Positions 14,981-19,905 of a DNA stretch of 19,905 nt are shown here, piece after piece (within the stretch, counting starts at the first letter, position 1; every line of letters starts with the position of its first letter). Made by a program: the position numbers and the translations under genes. Location of the stretch: the NCBI GenBank assembly GCA_963823945.1, contig CAWGNK010000011.1:1-19905 (forward strand), read 5' to 3'. The notes beneath the pieces were generated by a model, which was given only the letters and a program-made list of their open reading frames with translations, had not been told where the DNA came from and did no database searches. The stretch is from Bog-793 sp963823945 (GTDB taxonomy: Bacteria; Actinomycetota; Acidimicrobiia; Acidimicrobiales; Bog-793).

Positions 14981-17900
14981 TCAATCCTCAAGCAGCCGGT
15001 CAATCGTCGAACGACGCGCTCGGTACTCGTCCACGGAGCGCGTCAACTCGTCGCGTGCAATCCCGTAAGACGTTGCGAGAGTGCGGCGATCGATCGGCAC
15101 GGCGATCGTTAGGACCTGCCGAAGCGTCTGTCTTCCGATCGCTACGCCTCGGACGTATGCGGCCAGGGCCTCGGCTTCCTCGACGGTCCCATCGAGTCCT
15201 ACGTATAGGCGCAATGTTGACTCGGACAGCCCGGTTCGGCCCGTGACGAGTACGGTCCATCCGCCGATCTCGCGTTCCACGGCGACTTCCATGGCCCGGC
15301 GGTTCTGAGAGCCGTGAGCCAATCGCTGTTCGATCCAAGTTACGGAAGCCACGGTGCCCCACGACGGCCCCGCATTGATTGCCGGAACCCAAACCCGATC
15401 GTCCACGTCTGTTAGGGCGACGTCGCTCCGGAGATCGTCGCAGAGCGTCGGAAATACTGGTCCGAGTTCGCGGACCATCCTTGTGACGAGTGCTGCCTGT
15501 TCAATTGCCGCCGTGCTCATCCCCAGCCGCTTCTCCTCGCCAGGATCGGGCAGCCCAAGGCCCTCAAGCTCCTCGGCCTTGATTTGGCCGGGCGGCAGAC
15601 TGGCAGCGACATCCTGGAACATCGTCGAGTTGTATAGGGCCGCGACGTATGCGGCATTGTGTGCACCGCCCTTCACCCGGAGCACATGCAATCCCGACGA
15701 CGGAACCGTTCCCTTAGGGGCGAGGCCGACAATAAGACGTGCTCCCCCACCCCAACGGGTCGTGACAACGTAGTCACTCCAATCGCGCTCGCCAGGCTGT
15801 TCGACGATCGCCGCCCTTGCCCGATGGAGGGACCACCACGGACGCTTCTCGCCGAAGCCTTCAACCTTCGCGACTAGCCACGGTCGGAACTTCGTGAGGT
15901 GCGCCTGGATACGCGGAAGCCCCTCGGGGAAGGGCCAGTTCACGACGGCCTCCCGTTCCGCACTGCCTGTGTCTTCTGGCTGAGGCAGGTACAGGAGGCT
16001 ACGAGCGCCATCCCGCACGACCACTGCGTATGGGTAAACATCGGCAGTGTTCACGACCTGGCGGAGAACGGCCCGCTCCGCTTCGTTCAGTTCGCCAAGC
16101 GAAGAGACCTCTTCCGGGCTGAGGCTGAAGACGCCGGGTTTCGTCCCTGGCCAGCCCAGCTCCGCCAGCACGGGCTGGGGAATGTGGCTGTCCGCACCTC
16201 CCGTGAGGGTGTTCGCCGTGGCTATCACACCCTCGGCCACGTCGAGTTCCTCGAGCTGAGGCAACGAACGTACCTTTGCTCGCTTAAGCACTTCGGCTCT
16301 TGTGAGCACGACCTCGGCCCAGGACTCGCCACCGAGTTCGTGCGGAATCGCGCCCCCGACGAACGAGCGCAGACCGAGAGTCGGAAGAGTTCGAGCTTTT
16401 GTCATCGCCGCGAGCACATGCGAACGCTGGTCGACTCCCAGGTTCGGTCCTTCGTACACCGAGACACGCGGCGGACCGTTTCTTACGGTTCCTAGGTGCT
16501 CCTCGTCGGCCACCCGTTCGCCGACGATCACCATCGAATGCTGACCCGGCGCGTCGGGGAACAGCCTCAAGTCACGAAACAGGATGAGCCTTTCCACGCG
16601 GCATCGGTCAGCAAGGTACTTGCGAAGGTGTTTGGCGCCGATCGACCGAAGCCAGTATTCGGTCGTAATGAAGCCGAACCTGCCGCCAGGACGGAGCTTC
16701 GACACGCCCACGATGAGGAATCCATAGAGGTAATCGACGTGCGGGGCGGCAAAGTCATCCCAATAGGGCCAGCGCCTCCTCGCCGATGCCCACAGCTCCG
16801 ATCCGATCTTCTCCCCTATGTATGGGGGATTGCCGATCGCAACGTCGAACCAACTGTCAAAAGCCTGCGGGTCCTTGATCCGCCTGGCGCGCTCTAACCT
16901 TTCTTCCGCGTCGATGTAATCGCCATCGACCAATTGGGTGGGCTCGGACACGTCGGTATCGAAGCGTCCGACTCGTGGTCCGTGCAGGGACAACGTGTCA
17001 GCTGGCACGATGCCAAGTTCCGGGAGTCTCATTCCGGGGTCGGCAGCGAGTGGATGGCTGAACTGGATGAGCAGATTCAGCTCTGCGAGGAAAGCGGAGA
17101 ACCGCTGAAGCTCTATGCCGTTGAAGCCCTCGACAGTGTCGTTCGTCCACTGCTGGAGATCGACAATGGCACCTTTGGCGATGGCCTCCTCGATGCGCGC
17201 TCGACGACGAGCGACCCCCTCCACGAGAAAGCCACCCGACCCGGCGGCAATGTCGAGTACCCGTGGCTCGCGAGCCTGCGTGTCCAGTCGGGCCTCGAAC
17301 TCCATCGTCAGGACGAGGTCCCAGATCAAGCCGATCACATCTCTTGGCGTGTAGTACTGCCCGAGGAGTTTCCGGTCAATGCGCTGCAACGTTCCCTCGT
17401 AGACCCGACCTAGAAGGTCGGACCGCACGTCGCCAAAGTATGTGGTCGCGAGTTCGTAGATCGCGTCAACCGCTACTTGGTTGGCAGGGCGGAACCACGA
17501 ATAAGTGGGCTTCTCGGCAAAGAGCGCCTTGTATCGTTCCTCGGCGCGCCGGAACGCGAAGTCGATCACGTCCAGGACTCGATCGCCGAAGCCGCTCATC
17601 CGCTCGTCGAATCCGCCGTCGTAGAGGCTCGCTGGATTGATGAGGCCAAGGTCCTCCCAGATCCGGACGAGCACTAGCTTCGTGGTCAGCCAGTACGCGA
17701 CGTACGCCTCGTACTGAATGAGGGTCTTGGCTCGTGCGGACCCCTCCGGTGCCGATAAGAAGTCTTGAAGCGAGAGACCTTCCGCTTCGACGGGTTCGAC
17801 TTGGAGTCGGACAGCGAGGTTTCTCAGCTCGTCAAGGACGGCCGCCCTTTGCTCTCCCGTCAGCATGGTCGGATCGGATAATGCGCCTCTGTCGATCTGG

Positions 17901-18577
17901 TCGTGGACATCGATCTGCACGATTTCGACGACACTCTGAATCCTTGCCCGCAACCAGTCATGATCGGTGAACCTTGTGTCTGCGTCCCACGGTGGACTGC
18001 TTCGAACCCGCTCGATCTTCTCGGCGGTAGTGAGCTGGCGTCGATGGAACCGCTCGACGAAGCGCGCGAAACGCTGGGCGTTCTCGGAGTGCGCAACTTG
18101 GTCGGGATAAAGCCGCGCGAGTTCCCGGAGATTGACTCGCAGCGCCACGTCGAGCTGGTCACCGGGGAGCAAGCGGTAGACGATGATCCCCGCGACGTTC
18201 GTAAGCACGACTTCGTCGGTCAGCTCTTGGGAGAGGTAGCCACGAACTTGCGACTCGTGTCCCGTCAGGACCGCGCCATCGCTGGAACCCTTCGTCTCGA
18301 AGACGAAGCGGTGCGTCACGCGATCGGCCGGCGTGAAGTCCGGCTTTCCACCCTCTCCGCCATGCTCAGCCGCGAGGTTCAGTCCGACATCAAAGTCGAG
18401 GAATTCCTTGGCGAAGGCCGGGAAGACCAACGGTTGTACGAGGCGCTCTTCATCGCCGTATCCGCGCCCCCGATTGCCAGCAACATGTTCCGACCATGAA
18501 CGTCGCTGGCCGTTCCACTCGACTTCTGTCTCGACAAAGAAGCGGCAAAGGCGCCGATGCAGTTCAAGTGAGTCCAT
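14981..18577 (-). CDS. Type IIG restriction-modification enzyme (nuclease + N6-adenine methyltransferase)
   Basis: A single 1198-residue polypeptide combining cleavage, methylation and target recognition. The N-terminal nuclease shows Asp80 in GKPDFTP and Glu94-Thr-Lys96 in FVFETKG, a PD-(D/E)XK site. A helical connector reaches about 390. The methyltransferase of Eco57I/gamma type has LLGQYYTPRDVIGLIWDL (404-421), SAM-binding motif I VLDIAAGSGG (440-449) and catalytic NPPY (583-586), followed by LRPGGRFGFIT. NPPY marks N6-adenine methylation. The region from about 740 to 1000 with GLRSFVGG should be the target recognition domain, and the C-terminal helices follow. It needs SAM for methylation and usually for cutting. 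I prefer ATG 18577 (MDSLELHRR) because the small upstream frame overlaps it, although no strong ribosome site is present. ATG 18628 is an alternative giving 1215 residues. Confidence 0.93.
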   Translation of the reverse strand: MDSLELHRRLCRFFVETEVEWNGQRRSWSEHVAGNRGRGYGDEERLVQPLVFPAFAKEFLDFDVGLNLAAEHGGEGGKPDFTPADRVTHRFVFETKGSSDGAVLTGHESQVRGYLSQELTDEVVLTNVAGIIVYRLLPGDQLDVALRVNLRELARLYPDQVAHSENAQRFARFVERFHRRQLTTAEKIERVRSSPPWDADTRFTDHDWLRARIQSVVEIVQIDVHDQIDRGALSDPTMLTGEQRAAVLDELRNLAVRLQVEPVEAEGLSLQDFLSAPEGSARAKTLIQYEAYVAYWLTTKLVLVRIWEDLGLINPASLYDGGFDERMSGFGDRVLDVIDFAFRRAEERYKALFAEKPTYSWFRPANQVAVDAIYELATTYFGDVRSDLLGRVYEGTLQRIDRKLLGQYYTPRDVIGLIWDLVLTMEFEARLDTQAREPRVLDIAAGSGGFLVEGVARRRARIEEAIAKGAIVDLQQWTNDTVEGFNGIELQRFSAFLAELNLLIQFSHPLAADPGMRLPELGIVPADTLSLHGPRVGRFDTDVSEPTQLVDGDYIDAEERLERARRIKDPQAFDSWFDVAIGNPPYIGEKIGSELWASARRRWPYWDDFAAPHVDYLYGFLIVGVSKLRPGGRFGFITTEYWLRSIGAKHLRKYLADRCRVERLILFRDLRLFPDAPGQHSMVIVGERVADEEHLGTVRNGPPRVSVYEGPNLGVDQRSHVLAAMTKARTLPTLGLRSFVGGAIPHELGGESWAEVVLTRAEVLKRAKVRSLPQLEELDVAEGVIATANTLTGGADSHIPQPVLAELGWPGTKPGVFSLSPEEVSSLGELNEAERAVLRQVVNTADVYPYAVVVRDGARSLLYLPQPEDTGSAEREAVVNWPFPEGLPRIQAHLTKFRPWLVAKVEGFGEKRPWWSLHRARAAIVEQPGERDWSDYVVTTRWGGGARLIVGLAPKGTVPSSGLHVLRVKGGAHNAAYVAALYNSTMFQDVAASLPPGQIKAEELEGLGLPDPGEEKRLGMSTAAIEQAALVTRMVRELGPVFPTLCDDLRSDVALTDVDDRVWVPAINAGPSWGTVASVTWIEQRLAHGSQNRRAMEVAVEREIGGWTVLVTGRTGLSESTLRLYVGLDGTVEEAEALAAYVRGVAIGRQTLRQVLTIAVPIDRRTLATSYGIARDELTRSVDEYRARRSTIDRLLED

Positions 18578-18788
18578 CTGAATAGTCTGCCTCGCAAGAC
18601 TGCACGTCGCAGTCGCAGTGCGCACCATTCTTCCCGCTTCGGCTCATTACGGCTCGATAGTTGGCCCTGACGCCGCCGCACTCGCAGCCTTCTTGGAACA
18701 AGGACTGTCCGGATCCGGGGTGATATGCGCACTCTCGGGTGAGCTCGCCACCGGCGCTCGAAAGGGCAGGCAACTGCCCGATGAACAT
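18564..18788 (-). CDS. Small Cys-rich protein overlapping the type IIG start
   Basis: A 74-residue frame, not recognised. It has six Cys, four of them as two CxC pairs (CECGG near 35 and CDCDV near 58), which could bind zinc. ATG 18788 has GGGGGT about 5 nt upstream. Its stop lies inside the type IIG coding region, overlapping the ATG 18577 by 14 nt in another frame, the arrangement of translationally coupled genes. It is not an HTH-type restriction controller. A competing plus-strand frame (18618-18860) is equally open, ends 8 nt before an ATG (18869) of the recombinase gene and has no ribosome binding site at its own start. Only one of the two is likely to be real; I favour this one. Confidence 0.4.
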   Translation of the reverse strand: MFIGQLPALSSAGGELTRECAYHPGSGQSLFQEGCECGGVRANYRAVMSRSGKNGAHCDCDVQSCEADYSDGLT

Positions 18789-18886
18789 GACTACCCCCGC
18801 CGAGGACCGAATGTTACGGCTCCGACCAGCACCTTCTTTATGCCCTCTGAGCTCGACTGATACAGCACATGACTAGAGTCCAATTC

Positions 18887-19438
18887 ATGACCACCAAGGC
18901 CGCGATCTGGGTCCGGGTCTCGACGGACCACCAACACGAATCCAACCAGCTACCTGCGATTTTGCAGTTCTGCGAGCACCGGGGCTGGGAGATCACGAAG
19001 AGGTACGAGCTGTCGGATGTCTCGGCCTACAACGGGGCGCACCACGAGATGTTGAAGCAGATGCTCGACGATGCCTACCGCGGCGAGTTCGAGGTCGTCG
19101 TTTGCTGGGCCGCTGACAGGGTGAGCCGGGGCGGGATCGAGGAGCTGCTCAAACTCATCAGGGAGCTGCGAGAACGCAACTGCTCGCTCCTGAGCGTGCA
19201 GGAGCCGTGGCTGAATGGGACGGACGCCACGACCGAGCTGCTGGCCGCCGTCAGTGCCTGGGTCGCCCACCAGGAGAGCGCCAGGAGAAGCGCTCGAATC
19301 CGCGCCGGGCTGGAACGACGTCGCAGTGAGGGTCGACCCGTTGGCGGTCGTCGTCCGGGGGCGAAAGACAAGAGGCCGCGCAAGACCGAGGGCTACAAGC
19401 AGGCATGGGCCAGGCGGAAGGGCCAAATCGTTAGCTGA
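18887..19438 (+). CDS. Small serine recombinase (resolvase/invertase family)
   Basis: A 183-residue serine recombinase. The catalytic domain starts KAAIWVRVSTDHQHESNQLP (nucleophile Ser12 in RVST), then VVVCWAADRVSRGG, the conserved Arg region of resolvases (LDRLSR in relatives), and helix E with SARRSARIRAGLERRRSEGR. It cuts and rejoins DNA through a 5'-phosphoserine. The C-terminus (GGRRPGAKDKRPRKTEGYKQ) is short and basic and lacks an obvious helix-turn-helix, unlike typical resolvases, so the DNA-binding part may be degenerate or replaced. ATG 18869 is a possible earlier start six codons upstream. Neither start has a strong ribosome site. It sits at the right side of the low-GC block, divergent from the type IIG gene, and could be the island's mobility gene or a passenger. 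Confidence 0.88.
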   Translation: MTTKAAIWVRVSTDHQHESNQLPAILQFCEHRGWEITKRYELSDVSAYNGAHHEMLKQMLDDAYRGEFEVVVCWAADRVSRGGIEELLKLIRELRERNCSLLSVQEPWLNGTDATTELLAAVSAWVAHQESARRSARIRAGLERRRSEGRPVGGRRPGAKDKRPRKTEGYKQAWARRKGQIVS

Positions 19439-19648
19439 GCTGGCGCGTGCGAGTTCTGCCGGATACGGGCCGTTTCGCGCTTGACCCTCAGCCCGCCCGA
19501 GCCAGAATCCGCGCCTCAGGCAGGACCACCGTCGCCCACAGCTCGCAATTACGCTCCCGGATAGTGAGAGGTAGCAGCTACTTGTTCAGCCCGAACGCCT
19601 TGAGGATCGAGCGCGTGAGCCCCCCACCGTGAAAACGGACCGTTGGCC
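19439..19648. other. Stretch without recognised gene
   Basis: No complete gene. On the minus strand, a frame ending at TAG 19578-19580 reads VGLESQLRPTVRF and then GGGLTRSILKAFGLNK, which looks protein-like. It has no start codon and is preceded by a stop near 19806, so it may be a gene end moved out of frame. Confidence 0.3.
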
Positions 19649-19855
19649 TCAGCTGGGACTCGAGCCCGACGAGGCCCCATAGGACGTGCCGTATCCGTCG
19701 TCGAACCCGGTCTGGGTGCCCGAATAGCTGGCCGTAATCGGATTGAGCAGTGGGGTTGAAAGCGGACCGGCGAAGCAGCTCGCAGTGGTGGAAACCGGAT
19801 TGCTGTCAAGTGTCGCGTCGCAGATCAGGATTCCGTCGGCGTCTCGGAACGTCAC
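19649..19855 (-). CDS. Small hypothetical protein with strong RBS, Ig-like fragment
   Basis: A 68-residue frame from GTG 19855 with AGGAGG 6 nt upstream, the best ribosome binding site in this part of the window. The sequence VTFRDADGILICDATLDSN and then NPITASYSGTQTGF recalls one strand set of bacterial Ig-like repeats (typically ITATYSG), with two Cys. The tail is Gly/Ser-rich (GYGTSYGASSGSSPS). It has no signal peptide, so export is not supported. It could be a real small gene or the first part of a longer protein that shifts frame near 19680. The function is unknown. Confidence 0.45.
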   Translation of the reverse strand: MTFRDADGILICDATLDSNPVSTTASCFAGPLSTPLLNPITASYSGTQTGFDDGYGTSYGASSGSSPS

Positions 19856-19905
19856 GGGCCACCTCCTGGCGAAAGACTCGTGACCTCAGGATCAGCTCGA
19901 CCACG

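Larger units (their letters stand above)
10883..19438. mobile_element. Putative defence island at tRNA-Ser
   Basis: This segment runs from a broken tRNA-Ser to a serine recombinase. It has lower GC than the flanking chromosome (many AT-containing codons, visible especially at 11270-12000), wider gaps, remnant frames and a run of restriction, toxin-antitoxin and HEPN-like genes. No flanking direct repeats and no second tRNA part were found inside the window. The right border is therefore not fixed and may lie beyond 19905. Confidence 0.55.

Noticed and set aside
13400..15000. Possible CRISPR or short tandem repeats in the defence island
   Set aside because: No regularly spaced repeats were seen; the only low-complexity stretch is the poly-Glu-coding tract at 13286-13321.
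14870..15112. Plus-strand 80-codon frame with a winged-helix-like beginning
   Set aside because: No ribosome site, preceded directly by a stop, and its second half is plain antisense of the type IIG gene; at best a remnant.
18618..18860. Plus-strand 80-codon frame ending 8 nt before ATG 18869 of the recombinase gene
   Set aside because: It competes with the minus-strand Cys-rich frame, has no ribosome binding site at its GTG and no recognisable domain; not excluded, but less supported.

Overview
The window is high-GC DNA with NTG start codons, short intergenic gaps and GC-rich wobble positions. It suits a high-GC actinobacterium. An acidimicrobial origin is only a guess, prompted by the long sedolisin and the style of the ABC exporter pair. 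No rRNA, CRISPR array or insertion sequence is visible. Functional calls come from reading motifs; no database was searched.

Region 1 (1-10717) looks like ordinary chromosome. It holds the two halves of a heterodimeric ABC exporter (the first is cut by the window edge and carries an apparent frameshift), a convergent zinc-free MDR oxidoreductase, a membrane-anchored YceI-domain protein, a Dps ferritin and a universal stress protein. Dps and the stress protein diverge from a 368-bp spacer centred on a 30-bp palindrome. A dienelactone-hydrolase-like protein and a very large secreted sedolisin protease follow. The protease carries IPT/TIG repeats and a fibronectin III domain that a one-base frameshift has split off.

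Region 2 (about 10880-19440) has visibly lower GC, a different gene type and looser packing. It opens with a decapitated tRNA-Ser(GCT): the 5' half is intact and the 3' half is gone. It ends near a small serine recombinase. Between them lie genes typical of a defence island: a HEPN-like protein with an R-x4-H motif, a PD-(D/E)XK nuclease fused to a RAMA-like modified-DNA reader, a MazF/PemK-like toxin beside a Panacea (SocA/DUF4065) antitoxin, and a 1198-residue type IIG restriction-methyltransferase. A small Cys-rich frame overlaps the start of the type IIG gene. Several short open frames without good starts look like remnants.

Working idea (inference): the type IIG enzyme would methylate adenines in host DNA. 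The RAMA nuclease would sense methyladenine, either as a type-IV-like weapon against differently modified DNA or as a monitor of the resident modification. The PanA/MazF-like and HEPN modules would add RNA-level growth arrest. The grouping of a RAMA-PD-(D/E)XK protein, a Panacea/MazF-like pair, a HEPN-like protein and a type IIG enzyme at a broken tRNA-Ser is the best candidate here for an undescribed system. Region 3 (19439-19905) holds one small frame with a strong ribosome binding site and no recognised function.
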